DNA from: Tillus elongatus
Taxonomy: Eukaryota; Arthropoda; Insecta; Coleoptera; Cleridae
Direction: 5' to 3'
Length of the DNA: 64,000 nt
NCBI GenBank assembly: GCA_964006375.1
Contig: OZ023267.1
Span: 36,715,766-36,779,765, forward strand
Shown here: positions 27,803 through 39,485 of the stretch, in pieces
Layout of the letters: each line of letters opens with the position of its first letter
Position numbering within the stretch: position 1 is the stretch's first letter
Program-made: the position numbers and the translations under genes
The notes under the pieces: model-generated
What the model was told of the DNA's origin: nothing
Database searches by the model: none
The model's input: the letters and a program-made list of their open reading frames with translations, nothing else

Positions 27803-29320
27803 TGAGTACGAAAGATGCTCTCTTCTGTTAATACCAGAAAAGCCTCTGACCTTGACGAGATCCCAGCAATTGTTCTCAAAAATGCGCACCAGAACTTGCT
27901 CCTGTCCTGATTCGTCTGTTTCAGACATCTTACAATAAAGGCCTAGTAACTGGAAAACTGCTCGAGTACAACCCGTCCCCAAGAAAGGAACCAAAACGCT
28001 TCCTAGCAACTACAGGCCTATTTCTCTCCTTTCAGTCGTCTCTAAAGTGATGGAAAAGTATATAAACACCGAATTACTAAAATTTCTTGAAAAACACAGT
28101 CTAATCCACGACATGCAGTATGGATTCCGTCAGCGCAGATCAACTGCCGACCTCCTTTCCTTTGTCACCCATTCTTGTAACAAGTCTACGGAACTACACG
28201 GTGAATCCCAGATTGTTGCTCTAGACATATCCCAGCCATTCGACCAGGTCTGGCACGCAGCGCTGCTTGATAAACTTCCGGCTTATGGCCTATCACCAAA
28301 ACTCTGTACCTGGACAGCAAATTTCTTCTCCAACCGGAGCATTTCTGTTGTCGTGGATGGCCATTCCTCTAAACTGTAGCCAATTATTGCAGGAGTTCTT
28401 CAAGGTTCAGCTTTAGCCCCTACTTTGTTTCTTCTCCACATCAATGACCTCCTCTCTAGCACATCCAACCCAGTTCACAGTTACGCGGACGACAGCCTGT
28501 CCCTTTAGCCCAATTAGATGAGGATCGCAGACTCATGGAGGGTTCTGTCTCCGTAGATCTTCAATAAATAGTAGGCTGCGGAAGTATAAATCTTGTACAA
28601 TTTAACCCCACCAAATCTTAGTCTTGCTTTCTTTCTCATAAGGGATACACCAGCCCTAGACCCATCACAATGAACAACCAAGTTATTTAAAGTAATTAGT
28701 CCTTTTCACCTCTTGGCATTTCTGTGGCTCGAAATCTCAATTGGCACCAACATGTCACATCGATTGCAGAAGTGGCTGCTAAGAAATTAGGTTTCCTCTT
28801 CCCGGCTCGCAAATACTTTTTACCAGCTAATCTCTATACCTTATATACTTCACAAATAAGACCAAACCTCAAATATTGCTTCCACATCTGGGGTGCCGCT
28901 GCCGGTTCTACACTCGCTATCCTGAACTCCATTCAGGAGAGAGCTACACGTCTCATCGGTGACCCTACCCTCACCCAAAGGCTGCCGTCTCTTGTCCACC
29001 GACGTTCCATTGGTGACCTGTCTTTATTTTATAGATATCTGCACGGGCACTGCTCAGAGGAGCTTTCTTCCATAGTTCCTCCACCTGCTGCCCCCAACAG
29101 ATCTACCAAGGGAACAGAGCGAATGCATCCTTTTACTGTCCAAGTCACCAGGCATAGAACATCTTGTTATGCCCGCTCTTTTGTCCCGAGGACTTCCAAG
29201 TTGTGGAATTCCTTGCCGGCACATGTTTTCCTTCTTCTCCGCACCTCCAAACATTCAAGACCAGAATTAACAAGTTGCGTCTTTGCTCCTTGTCTACACC
29301 CACGGTACGATAGTCTTTAG
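27803..29320 (+). pseudogene. LINE B2 reverse transcriptase, broken
   Basis: RT remnants in order: a linker block, YRPISLLSVVSKVMEKY-like, MQYGFRQRRSTADLLSFV, IVALDISQPFDQVWHAAL (catalytic Asp), a LYPINAGVPQGSALAP-like block with one stop, and HSYADDSL (YADD). A deletion of about 30 bp lies beside YADD compared with B3 and B5. The C-terminal frame (28,724-29,320) has NLNWHQHVTSIAE and HGHCSEELSSIVPPP. The family looks CR1/L2- or Jockey-related; I cannot settle the clade by eye. Confidence 0.87.
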
Positions 29321-29356
29321 GCTGTAAGCCCTCGTGGTGTGTTGTTGAAAAAAAAA
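27803..29356 (+). mobile_element. LINE B2, 5'-truncated
   Basis: A family B LINE copy starting within the coding region just before the RT and ending CTCGTGGTGTGTTGTTG with a 9-base A tail (29,348-29,356). Its 3' end is the same as in B1, B3 and B5. Confidence 0.9.
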
Positions 29357-30490
29357 TAGTAGCCAAACCAAGGGAAGTTTATTTGGCTAAAGTACAAGTT
29401 TATTCAAATGAGAACCGTACAAATGCAACTACCATGGACCACTACGTTATAACAAGCACATATGAGGCTGATATAAATTGTCTTTCCATTACTTGCTGTA
29501 ACGTTAACAGATAATGATTATTATACCAAATAAAACAGAAGTAGGAAATAATGAAACTCCAGGACTTCTACTGGAAAAATCAATTATGCCACGGGCTCGA
29601 TGGTTCTCTTCTTGAGATAACTGGATTTAGCTGTGACATAACTCCTCCGTGGTCAGCTTAAAGAACGTCCTCGTTCTTTGGAATCGGGTTAACTTCTTGG
29701 ATATTGCTAGCTTCTTTTTTCTTCTTCTGTAAATCGTGATTATTGCAATAGGGATGATCACTGCAATTTTAGTTATCCCCAAATGTATAATATGGACCAC
29801 TAGTTGCTATGTATGATATTGGTTGATTTTCCTTTATTTTAGTCGACTTCTTAATTTTTTGTCTTCTTAGGATGAATTTGAATCCATTTTGATTTTATGT
29901 CAAGGGGACAATATCTTGGTTTCAGGTAATATTTACAGTGACATCTTCGCAACGTTCGTCTTCAATTGTAATCTTGCAATTTGTCTTACTTCAACGAGGG
30001 GGTTTGCATCATTCTGTTATTGAAGTTTCTTTATTAGAGTTAGCATGATGTTTTAATTATTTGAAGAAATTGATGCGGTGTAGTAATTTGTGGTAACCGC
30101 AAACACGGTTCTTTTAATCTACATTTTCTTATGAGCTTAATCAGTGCAAACAATGGTTTATTCCTTTATGTCTTTAAATTTTCTGTGGTGTTTCTAATTA
30201 AAATCAGCTAGGTGGAACAAGGACTTTATTGTTTTGTGGAACAGGTAATATGCAAAAATAATAGCCAAGTAGCAGGTGTAACATTGATATGTTAAGGAAA
30301 CACAATCTTATCGCTGGCTGATAAAATGTTATTAAGTCAATTTGATCATTTTAAAAAGATAGTTATAATCTAAATTAATGTATCTTTATAAATTAATTTT
30401 AAATGTTGTTTTTTGTGATTTAAACCGTGCTAGGTAAAAATCTCTATATTTGTAATTTCATTTAAACTAAGAGAAATTTGCCTTGTAATA
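29357..30490. other. Intergenic, nothing recognised
   Basis: No supported feature in more than 1 kb. Confidence 0.4.
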
Positions 30491-30493
30491 TTT

Positions 30494-30627
30494 TTAGTGA
30501 ATTTTCTTAAAAAAAATTCACTAATGAGGAGATCCCGACTTTTGAATTTTGAAAAAATTTCTTCAAATGAGCGCTAATTAGGCCCCCCAGAAAACATATC
30601 CGGGGTCAGTTTGAATTTTTATATGTT

Positions 30628-30678
<51 letters not shown>

Positions 30679-31795
30679 GTATCACACCGATAACTCAAAA
30701 AATAATAGGCCGATTTTGATCAAATTTGGTGAAAAAATTCCTTTTGCAAATGGCTTGAATAAGTTCGTTAGTCAGGAAAATCTGCCCAGGTTTTCCCGGA
30801 AAATTTTGTGTTTTCTTTCGAAAAAAATTTATATCTCAGGAATTAACCAAGTAAGGGCAACCAAATTTGGTACGCAGGTTTAGATCCTTATAGGTAAGTT
30901 ACCTACCAAAATTTAGCTATGTAGGTCAAAAGACAAAAAAGTTATAGGCATTTAAAAATAAATAAATTGGGGTTTTCCTCAAAACGTCAAAGTGGCGATT
31001 TAAAATGTCAAAATTGGCAACATTTAGGCAAATAAGTTAAATCTAATACGGGCTATAGAAATAAAATGTCTCAAGAAGGATGTTTTACAAACCCTAAAGT
31101 CTTAGTTTCAACCGTCATTGTCCTTCATTTTACTAAAATATTTGCAGAAAATTCATTTCAAATAGACCCTTTCTCTGATGCTTGGCAGTAGCCTTAGCTA
31201 TAGAGTTTATCATTTAATGGTATATAATTTTTGTCGAATTTTCGTAAAAAATTAAGAAAGTTCAATATATCCGTTATTATATAAAATATGAAGAAAATTT
31301 GTATATATTAATTATAGGGTGTCTTGAGCTACATCTTAAAATAATATTTCTGCAATCACAGGATGGTCCATAAGCCGTTGGTGATACAAATTTTCTTTTT
31401 TTTTTAATTAAACACGCCTTATGTTATTGCATTTTTGCATTTTCCATCGAAATATAATGCATGTTTGTAAGAAAATAAATTCTGGACGCAGCAAGTGCGT
31501 TATGGTAGCGAATTTTGATCAAATGTTCATATTTGAACAGCTCAATTTGCTATTAACCTATAAGGTTGACCAAGAAACGTGTTTTTTCGGGAACATTTTA
31601 AGTTTACTTTTGGAAATTTTTGTACATTTTCACACAATAAAGTTATTTTAATGGAACATGGCACATTGTTTTTACTATATAGGTTATACTGGTAACCAAA
31701 TTTGATCCCTGCTTTCTTAAAAAAAACATATTTGTTATTAAAAATATTTTTATGAAAATTCACTACCATAACGCACTTGCTGCGTCCAGAATTTT
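30494..31795 (+). repeat. Family R, longest copy in the window
   Basis: Layout: module 1 (TGAATTTTCTTAAAAAAAAT, CTAATGAGGAGATCCCGACT, TTCAAATGAGCG), an imperfect TA array (30,626-30,678) and module 2 (GTATCACACCGATAACTC to AATAGACCCTTTCTCTGATG). A third block follows (TATATAATTTTTGTCGAATT, ATATATCCGTTATTATATAA, GGGTGTCTTGAGC). A final block of about 310 bp (31,481-31,790) is bounded by inverted copies of the 28-bp motif. There is no open frame with transposase or RT motifs, so the family is probably non-autonomous. Class unknown (Helitron-like or MITE-like are possible). Confidence 0.8.
31481..31790. repeat. Inverted-repeat-bounded block at R 3' end
   Basis: TCTGGACGCAGCAAGTGCGT at the left and its inverted copy ACGCACTTGCTGCGTCCAGA at the right are perfect complements over the 28-base motif. 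The same pair, more diverged, bounds 12,326-12,812 and 58,636-58,918. Confidence 0.88.
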
Positions 31796-31867
31796 ATTGA
31801 ATCTAGTAAATTTGTAGCTACAAAAATGTTAAAAACTTGATTGCCACTTTTGTTCTAACCCAGAGTA

Positions 31868-32010
31868 TGAATCTTCAAGATTTTTCCTTTGGAATTAAAT
31901 TTTTAAATGTTCTTCCTCGAATCGCTAAATCATTATGTTAGAAAAATAATTTAAACAATCCAACTGAATTATCATGTCTTGCTACTCAACTTGCAAGGGG
32001 TCAAAATGCG
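31868..32010 (+). repeat. Direct repeat, copy 1
   Basis: About 140 bp (CTTCAAGATTTTTCCTTTGG, ATCGCTAAATCATTATGTTA, CCAACTGAATTATCATGT) repeated at 32,595-32,736 in the same orientation. Confidence 0.85.
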
Positions 32011-32594
32011 AGGTATTTATTTACTAAAAGGTGAAAGTAAAGTAAAAGAAAATAGTGCAGCAAATTGAATCATAACTTCCACATAACTGTGATAATTTAT
32101 TCTCTTCAGAAAAATTGTCAAGGAACGAATTTATAGCCCATGACTTGACCCGTTTTAGCAAAAAAAAAACTTCGAAATTTTTGTCAAAAATATTCCACCC
32201 CCACACGTTCAACCCCTAATTTAATTTCAGCACAGAACACCAGATGTTTGATGAAATTAATAGTTTTCTAATAAATCAACTCTTAAACGTTACATTACTC
32301 GAGTTTTAACGTAAACATGTCAATCTTCACCAAATCACCCTAATTTATATCCTACCCCCTAAAGCGATTTTACCCAAAGACAATCCAAATCGTTCGTTTG
32401 TCGAGTGCTAACTGTATACCAAATTGATATCTCAATTCGTTCTGAAGTTATCGTGGCTACAAACAGACAGACATACAGACCGACAGGCAAAAAGAATTTC
32501 GCCCCCAAACCATGTTTTCTATATGTTTTGACACTTTTTACGAAGTTTAAGCGAAATTTTTTTTTTAATGTTTATCGCCGATGCGATACTTCCA
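32011..32594. other. Spacer between direct repeats
   Basis: No coding signature. It includes an ACAGACAGACATACAGACCG patch of a kind common in arthropod repeats. Confidence 0.4.
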
Positions 32595-32736
32595 CACGTT
32601 CTTCAAGATATTTCTTTTCGAATTAAAGTTTTAATTGTTCTTCCTCTAATCGCTAAATCATTATGTTAGGAAAATAATATAAAAAAATCCAACTGAATTA
32701 TCATGTGTTGCTACTTAACTTGCAAGGCGTCTAAAT
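32595..32736 (+). repeat. Direct repeat, copy 2
   Basis: Second copy of 31,868-32,010. The LINE E coding sequence begins immediately after it. Confidence 0.85.
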
Positions 32737-33960
32737 GCCCTCAGGGCAGCTGCCTTTCGCCCCATCTATGGTGTCTGGTCATGGACGGCCTCTTGGAGCG
32801 GCTCTCCGAGAACGGCTTCTACGCCCAGGCGTACGCTGATGATGGGCTGGTCTTAGTCACCGGCAAATTTCTCGTCGTCGTCTGTGAGTGCATGCAAGCT
32901 GCCTGTAGCATAATCGAAAGGTGGTGTGGTATGCTGGGACTCTCCGTAAACCCGGCGAAGACGGAGATGATCGTATTTACCAAGAAGAGGAAGGTAGAGG
33001 AGTTTACGGCGCCCGTGATGTTTGGAAAACCTTTAGCTTTAGGACGGGAGGTCAAATATCTGGGGGTGATCCTGGACTCCAAACTAACATGGGGGTCGCA
33101 AATAGAACGGGTTGTAAGGAAGGGAGTAGCGACCCTCTGGCAGCTGCGTCGAGTATTAAGGAGGACCTGGGGAGATAATCCTCGGATCCTTCACTGGATC
33201 AACACTGCGATCGTCAGGCCGAGAATCCTCTATGGGGCGTTGGTCTGGTGGTGCGGTGTGAACCAAACTACCAGCAGGAAGCTGGCCAAACTCCAAAGGC
33301 TGGCAATCCTGGGTATCACAGGCGCTATGAGGACGACACCCTTAGCCGTGCTAGATGTCCTGTTGATGCTGCCACCGCTTCCCATCTGTGTCAGGAGGGA
33401 GGCGATGGCGTCGCATCTCCGAATGCGAGACGCAGGAAATTGGTGCGGAGAGGGAGCAGTAATAGGGCATGCAAGAGTCGCCAAGGACGTGAAAAAGGAA
33501 ATTCCGATTTCCGCCATAAAGGTGCGGGATGCTGAGGAAGATATTAGGTTGACTAGGCCATACACCCTCAGGATTCCCAGTAGGGATCAGTGGGGGGAAA
33601 ATTAGGTTATATTACAGCCCGCAAGCCTGGTCTCTTTTACCGACGGATCGCGGCTGGAGGATTAACAATCCTCCGGGGCAGGAATATACATCGAGAGCCT
33701 GGGGATGCGCGAGACCTATGTTCTTGGCGTATATACCACGGCATTCGAAACAGAGGTGTACGCTTTCCTGTCTGTGGCCAATAGACAGGATGTGAAGGGG
33801 CAGTCCTCCGGGCAGTTTGCGCGGCCAGAATCAGGTCTACACTGGTTTAGGAGTGCGCTGACGCTCTCAGATGACTAGCCAGGACAAAGGAGGTTCAACT
33901 AGTGTGGATTCCGGGAAACTGTCCTTGTGGAAAATCCATGGTCAGCTCGGATGTTTTCAA
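32737..33960 (+). pseudogene. LINE E, RT plus RNase H fragment
   Basis: The C-terminal half of an RNase H-bearing LINE, more GC-rich than its surroundings. It begins inside the RT at CPQGSCLSPHLWCLVMDGL, then YADDGLVLV (catalytic DD), LGLSVNPAKTEMIVF, VKYLGVILDSKLTW and a thumb region (LQRLAILGITGAMRTTP). One frame is open to 33,605. After a stop and frame changes an RNase H remnant reads SLVSFTDGSR (Asp), then AGIYIESLG, then FETEVYAFLSVA (Glu). It resembles I/LOA-group LINEs. There is no endonuclease or 3' tail. The frame from 32,703 includes a few non-element codons at its start. Confidence 0.86.
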
Positions 33961-33991
33961 ATGGAACAATAGAGAATTGATATATCAGACC

Positions 33992-34269
33992 GATGAAAAA
34001 ATTAATCTTGAATGCAATGGCGTAACTTGCATTATCTAAGTGGAGCCGTCCTGGGCGTATGACGTCATAAAGTTTCGAAATGTCAAACTTTTAAGTGTCT
34101 TGCCCGTAGCCTTGCTCTTACGCTGAGTAGCCTTGGAATTTCGAATAGTTAGGGAGTTATTCGGATAAGACACCTAAGAAAGTATTCGACATGTCGAAAC
34201 CTCGTGACGTCATACCTTCAAAACGGCAAGGCAACGTTACGTCGTTGCATTCAAGATTGTTCTTCATCT
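33992..34269. mobile_element. Foldback MITE-like element
   Basis: The left arm starts GATGAAAAAATTAATCTTGAATGCAATG (split here: GATGAAAAAATTAATC then TTGAATGCAATGGCG). The right arm is its inverted copy, ending GCATTCAAGATTGTTCTTCATC. TATGACGTCA and a TTTCGAAATGTC/GACATGTCGAAA pair lie deeper in the arms. The element is about 280 bp, almost all arm, and non-coding. It sits just after the LINE E fragment. Confidence 0.78.
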
Positions 34270-34894
34270 TTTCGAGGTGGGGAAAAAACATTAAAACTGC
34301 CGCCCTCGTCCATCGCTCATACTGCTTTAAGCTTTTCGATACATACTAAAACAAAGTTATATACCTAAAAAATCAATCACAACGCTTGAAAATACTACGA
34401 TTCAACAAACAAAAATCAAAATTTTACCGTGTGAGCTTTTTTGTTCTGCATCTTTGTCTATAGCTTTGTGATAATTAATTTTATGTGCGTTTTAATTCCT
34501 GATTGCCAGAATTGCGAGACGTGTTAAGCGTTCCTGGCTCATTGATGTCCATTTTGATTTCAATATTTACTTGATTGATTTCTTGAAGAATGGTAGAAGA
34601 TATACGATACATTTATTAATAAAGTCATTTAAGTGTATCTTAATGCTTGACCAGTAATATTTTGACTTGTATAATAAATTGTTTCAGAGACCTTCGTTGT
34701 TTACGCAACACGATTCATATGAATCTAATGTGCAGCTACATTTTGGCAGACTTTACATGGATATTCATATACACTTTGCAGGTGAGTTTCAACTTCTACA
34801 TCTTCAAATTTATTGCATACAGCAAGTGTGTTATGGTAGCAAATTTTCATAGAAATAATCTACCCTTTTTACGGAAATGACACTGATTTTATTT
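34270..34894. other. Intergenic; one inverted 28-bp motif
   Basis: No gene. ATACAGCAAGTGTGTTATGG (34,817 onward) is a reverse-orientation motif copy. Confidence 0.45.
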
Positions 34895-34976
34895 ATTTAT
34901 TTTTTATTTTTTATTTCAACAACACACCAGGAGAGCTTACAGCCTAAATACTGTCGTACCGTGGGTGTCGACGAGG

Positions 34977-36248
34977 AGGAAAGAGAGAACTTGTTAATTC
35001 TGGACTTGAAGGTTTGGAGGTTCGGGGGAGAAGGAAAAACATGTGCCGGCAAGGGATTCTACAACTTGGAAGTCCTTGGGACAAAAGAGCGGGCATAACA
35101 AGATGTTCTATGTCTGGTGACCTGAACAGTAAAAGGGTGCATTCGCTCTGTTCCCCTGGTAGATCTGTTGGGGGCAGCAGGTGGAGGAACTATGGAAGAA
35201 AGCTCCTCTGAGCAGTGCCCGTGCAGATATCTATGAAAGCGAGAGAGTCACCAACGGCTCGTCAGTAGGCAAGGGATGGCAGCCTTTGGTTGAGGGCAGG
35301 GTCACCGATGAGACGTATAGCTCTCTTCTGAATGGACTCCAGGATAGCGAGTGTAGAAGCGGCAGCGGCACAACAGATGTGGGAGCAGTATTAGAGGTTT
35401 CGCCTTATTTGTGAAGTATATAAGGTATAGAAATTAGCTGGTAAAAAGTATTTGCGAGCCCGGAAGAGGAAACCTAATTTCTTAGCAGCTGCTTCTGCAA
35501 TTGATGTGACATGTTGTTGCCAATTGAGATTTCTATCCACAGAAATGCCAACAAGTGAAAAGGACTCATTACTTTGAATAACTTGGTTGTTCATTATGAT
35601 GGGTCTAGGGCTGGTGTATCTCTTATGAGATAGAAAGCAAGACTGAGATTTGGTGGAGTTGAATTGTACAAGATTTCTACTTCCCCAGTCTAATATTTTT
35701 TGGAGATCCACAGAGACAGAACCCTCCATGAGTGTGCGGTACCTATCTAATTGGGCTAAAGAGACATGCTTAGAATATTGTATATTTGAGTGGAGGGTGC
35801 TGTCATCCGCGTAACTGTGAACTGGGTTGGATGTGCTAGAGAGGGGGTCTTTGATGTGGAGAAGAAACAAAGTAGGGGCTAAAGCTGAACCTTGAGGGAC
35901 TCCTGCATTAATTGGATACAGTTTAGAGGAATGGCCATCCACGGCAACAGAAATGCTCCGGTTGGATAGGAAATCTGCTGTCCAGGTACAGAGTTTTGGT
36001 GGTAGGCCATACGCCGGAAGTTTATTAAGCAGCGCTGCGTGCCAGACCTGGTCGAATGCTATGAATATGTCTAGAGCAACAATCTGGGATTCACCGTATA
36101 GTTCCACAGACTTGTTCCAAGAATGGGTGACAAAGGAAAGGAGGTCAGCAGTTGGTCTGCGCTGACGGAATCCATACTGCCTGTCGTGGATTAGACTGTG
36201 CTGTTCAAGAAATTTTAGTAATTCGATGTTTATATACTTTTCCATCAC
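34977..36248 (-). pseudogene. LINE B3 reverse transcriptase, C-terminal part
   Basis: The frame 36,248-35,391 is open for 285 codons: MMEKYINIELLKF, RQYGFRQRRPTADLL, IVALDIFIAFDQVWHA (catalytic Asp), NAGVPQGSALAPTLFLLHI and VHSYADDSTLHS (catalytic DD), then a thumb region. Downstream the C-terminal part (HGHCSEELSSI on the minus strand, about 35,215) is frameshifted. It would act in target-primed reverse transcription, but lacks upstream domains and is interrupted. Confidence 0.88.
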
Positions 36249-36353
36249 TTTAGAGATGATTGAAAGGAGTGAAATAGGCTTGTAGTTACTAGGAAGCGCA
36301 TTGGATCCTTTTTTTTTTGGGGGACGGGTTGTACTCGAGCAGTTTTCCAGTTA

Positions 36354-38587
36354 ATAATAATAATATAATAATATAGATTTATTTTTCAAAATACAGTTCA
36401 ATAACAATAACATACATAGATCTACTGAACATAATAAATCTTGGAAAGATCCACAAAAGTCAGAGACTTGTGCGTGGATAAATCTAAACCAAGCAAAGAA
36501 TACAAAAACAAGTAATGAACACAAGAACACTCACACACACACCCACAGGCGCAAAAACCAAAACACCCACCAGCACAATCACACAAACAGATTCTCTCAC
36601 ACATTTTCACATGTACAATGTACACTCTCACAAATGTATATAATAATAAAAAGTAAAAAGTGTGCATATTTAAAAATGATTACTGTGTGGTACAACATCG
36701 CAAAAGATATCATACGACCTGCTGAACACCTATCTGTGTACTAAACCATGAATGATGTGTCTAGATTTCGAAGCCCATGCTTTCACCATCCTCACATAAG
36801 AACATAACGTTGGTGCAGTTCTGATACTGACTGGAAGAGTATTATAAATTCTCGGTGCAATATAAGTATAACTACGCTGGCCCACAGTCTTAATTGCTCT
36901 GTTCGTTTGAGCGGCCGCTGCTGCGTTTAGGCTAGTTATGTACGAATGCTCTATTCTAGAGACGCGATCATACTTTCTTACGTACGTCAACATAGCCAAT
37001 GAAAAAAGGTGCCTAATATCATTAGCTCCTGCTTCAGCGTACAACGATTCAGACGGGTAAGTGTAGCACTTATTATAAATTAGTTTCAGGAACCAACGTT
37101 GAATTATATCCAACCTTTTCAGGTGACAACTCAACGCAGCACCCCAAACAACAATCCCGTATGTAAGAAGGGGTTCAACCAATGCCGAATAGACCATTCT
37201 AAGACACCCCGTTGTCAGAAAAGTTTTTAGGTATTTAAACTTATACAAAATGTTCCTCAACTTTTTAACAACCACACCAACATGCTCATCCCAACGCAGA
37301 TGTTGATCTATGATGATTCCCAAATACCTAACTTTTGGTGCCACCTTAATTTGGATACATTGGTTGTTACAAACCATTTGCAGTGTACTAAATGACGGCA
37401 GGTGTGACCTATAGGAGGCAAATGCAACATACTTCGTCTTCTTTGTGTTAATAGTTAACCCACTGGCATCAAACCACCCCTTAATATTCACAAAATCTTC
37501 TTCAATTATGGTCTTTAGCCGTTGCCAAGAACAATCTTCATATAGAATTGCAGTATCATCTGCAAAACCAATGACTTTACCAGCTGTCAAATATATCATT
37601 GATATACAAACTAAATAACAACGGACCCAGGACTGTACCCTGAGGAACGCCAAATTCAACCACCTCAAAATCGCTGCATCTGCCGTCAATCCTTGTGCAC
37701 TGCCTTCTAGACCGCAAATAATCCCCAATCAAAAGCAGCGGAACACCCCTAAATCCGATACCCTCCAATTTTCTGAGAAGAATCCTGTGATCAACAGCGT
37801 CGAAGGCCTTTTCGACGTCTAGAAAGATGCAAATACTTTGTCTTTGCTTATCAAGGGCAGAATAAATTCCTGTAGTTAGGGTATTTAACACATTCTGTGT
37901 TGACAGACCCTCTCTGAAGCCAAACTGCGATTCTGATAAAATGTTATGCTTCTTTAAATAGCTTGTTATTTTCTGACAAATAATTTTTTCGAAAACCTTG
38001 GCCACATTCGATAATGAGGATATCGGCCTATAATTTGGCATTTCGTCCCTGTTTCTTCCTTTAAGCAATGGTTTTATTACTGTCTTCTTTAGAATGTCTG
38101 GGAAGATACCAAGTTCTATGCATCTGTTGATTAGGATAGTCAGCCGGACTGCAACAACATATACGAGTTCCTTCAAGTTCTCCACAGTGATCGAGTCCAA
38201 CCCAGGAGCTTTTTTTACCTTCATACCCATTATGCAATCAATAACTTCGGACTCACATGTAGGTGTTAGAAAAATGCTGTATGGCTTCATATCTACCCTA
38301 AGACTGGCCTCCGAAGACGGTATTTTTTGTGCCAGTGCTCTCCCAACGGATGAAAAATATTTATTGAATGCGTTGGCTATTTCCCCCGGGTTGGAGTTAT
38401 TTAATGAGTTATCACCCCCTAGTCGAATGCTTCCTGCAGGATCCTTTCTCTCTTCCTTAGTTAGCCGATTTACCGCCTCCCAAAGTTTTTTAGGTGAATT
38501 GGGGTGGAGGCATATTTGTTTTTTGACAAAGTTTGCTTTTGCGCACTTGATTATTTCATTTTGCCTATTTCTATATCGCGCAAACTG
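36354..38587 (-). mobile_element. LINE C inserted into LINE B3/B4
   Basis: A non-LTR retrotransposon of about 2.2 kb flanked by CAGTTA at 36,348-36,353 and 38,588-38,593. On the minus strand it ends in a TTATTATTATTA-type tail instead of poly(A). The 5' end is truncated within the polymerase ORF. The insertion is younger than LINE B and relatively well preserved. Confidence 0.9.
36730..38587 (-). pseudogene. LINE C reverse transcriptase, one frameshift
   Basis: Coding is open from the truncation point. A linker (NSPKKLWEAVNRLTKEE, IANAFNKYFSSVGRAL) is followed by KKAPGLDSI, IKPLLKGRNRDEMPNYRPIS and ESQFGFREGLSTQ. Next are ICIFLDVEKAFDAVDH (catalytic Asp), FGVPQGTVLGPLLFSLYIND and, after a single frameshift near 37,600, VIGFADDTAIL (catalytic DD). 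The C-terminal region (VRYLGIIIDQHLRWDEHV, LLTYGIVVWGAAL) runs to the stop at 36,730. Without a search I place it only broadly among CR1/Jockey/I-like LINEs; no RNase H is seen. Confidence 0.88.
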
Positions 38588-39485
38588 CAGTTACTAGGGA
38601 ATATGCCTCTATTGTAAGATGTCTGACACAGCCGAGTCAGGACAGGAGCAAGTTCTGGTGCGCATTTTTTGATAACAATTGCTGGGATCTCGTCAAGGCC
38701 AGAGGCTTTTCTGATATTAAGCGAAGAGAGCATCTTTCGTACCTTTTTAGTTTTGAAAATGATATGCGTCATTTTATGCGCGACATTAGCGACTGTTGGT
38801 GGTTGAACATTTGGAGGTGGGTTTAGAGTAGAATTGCTGGCGAACAACAAGGAAAAAAGTGCAGCCTTGCCCAGGGCGGTAGAAACAATTTCATCCCTTG
38901 AAACATGAGGTGGGAACGTGCTCTTGCAGAAATTATTCCCAATAGATTTAGCAAGAGTCCAGAAGGGTTTGCCGCCGCTGGAGTTTGAGAGGACTTTGTT
39001 TTTGATGTGGTTATTAAACGAGTTTTTTGCCTCAGAAAGAATGCGGCCATAGCGGTTTCTTGCGTCGTTAAATGCTTGACGGTTTTCTTGACTGGGATTG
39101 TGTAGAAGCGTTTTGTGAGCTTTGACCTTTTCAAGTCTGGTCTTGTCACAGGATTTAGAGATCCAGGGCTTTTGAGCGGCTGAAGAGGTTTTCTGTGTAC
39201 GTGGAATAAATAATTCCATGCCAGCTTGGATGATTTCGGTGACGTTTTGTGAGATATCAGAGGTGTTAGGATGAGAGAAGCAGACAGACGCCCATGGAAA
39301 TGAGGAAAAGTAATCTCGCATTTCGTCACAGTTTGCGGCGTTGTAGTGCCAAACGATGCATGGGTGTGATGACTGTGTGACCTCGGGTTGCATTGCGCAG
39401 GAAGCAGTGACCATGCCGTGGTCTGAGCGACCAAGGGGGGCGGTGACTGATATCTTATAGCATTCAGGTTTTGTAGTAAGAAGAA
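38588..39485 (-). pseudogene. LINE B4 region upstream of RT
   Basis: The frame 39,414-38,551 covers the segment between endonuclease and RT. It reads ASCAMQPEVTQSSHPCIVWH, then a Lys/Arg-rich linker, FWTLAKSIGNNF and RKASGLDEIPAIVIKKCAPE, up to NRGIFPSN where LINE C broke it. The last codons of that frame are LINE C sequence read through the junction. Confidence 0.85.

Larger units (their letters stand above)
34895..39485 (-). mobile_element. LINE B3/B4, one copy split by LINE C
   Basis: Segments 34,895-36,353 and 38,588-39,485 are consecutive parts of a single family B LINE on the minus strand. When LINE C (36,354-38,587) is taken out, the two join at CAGTTA in the same place where B5 reads on without interruption. 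The 3' end has GTGTGTTGTTGAAAT and an A-rich tail at about 34,895-34,915. The 5' end stops inside the endonuclease-to-RT region. Confidence 0.9.

Noticed and set aside
36422..36667. 81-codon Cys-rich minus-strand frame
   Set aside because: It lies in the LINE C 3' untranslated region and its Cys content comes from an ACAC-rich stretch.
38094..38597. 167-codon plus-strand frame
   Set aside because: It is the antisense of the LINE C polymerase coding region.
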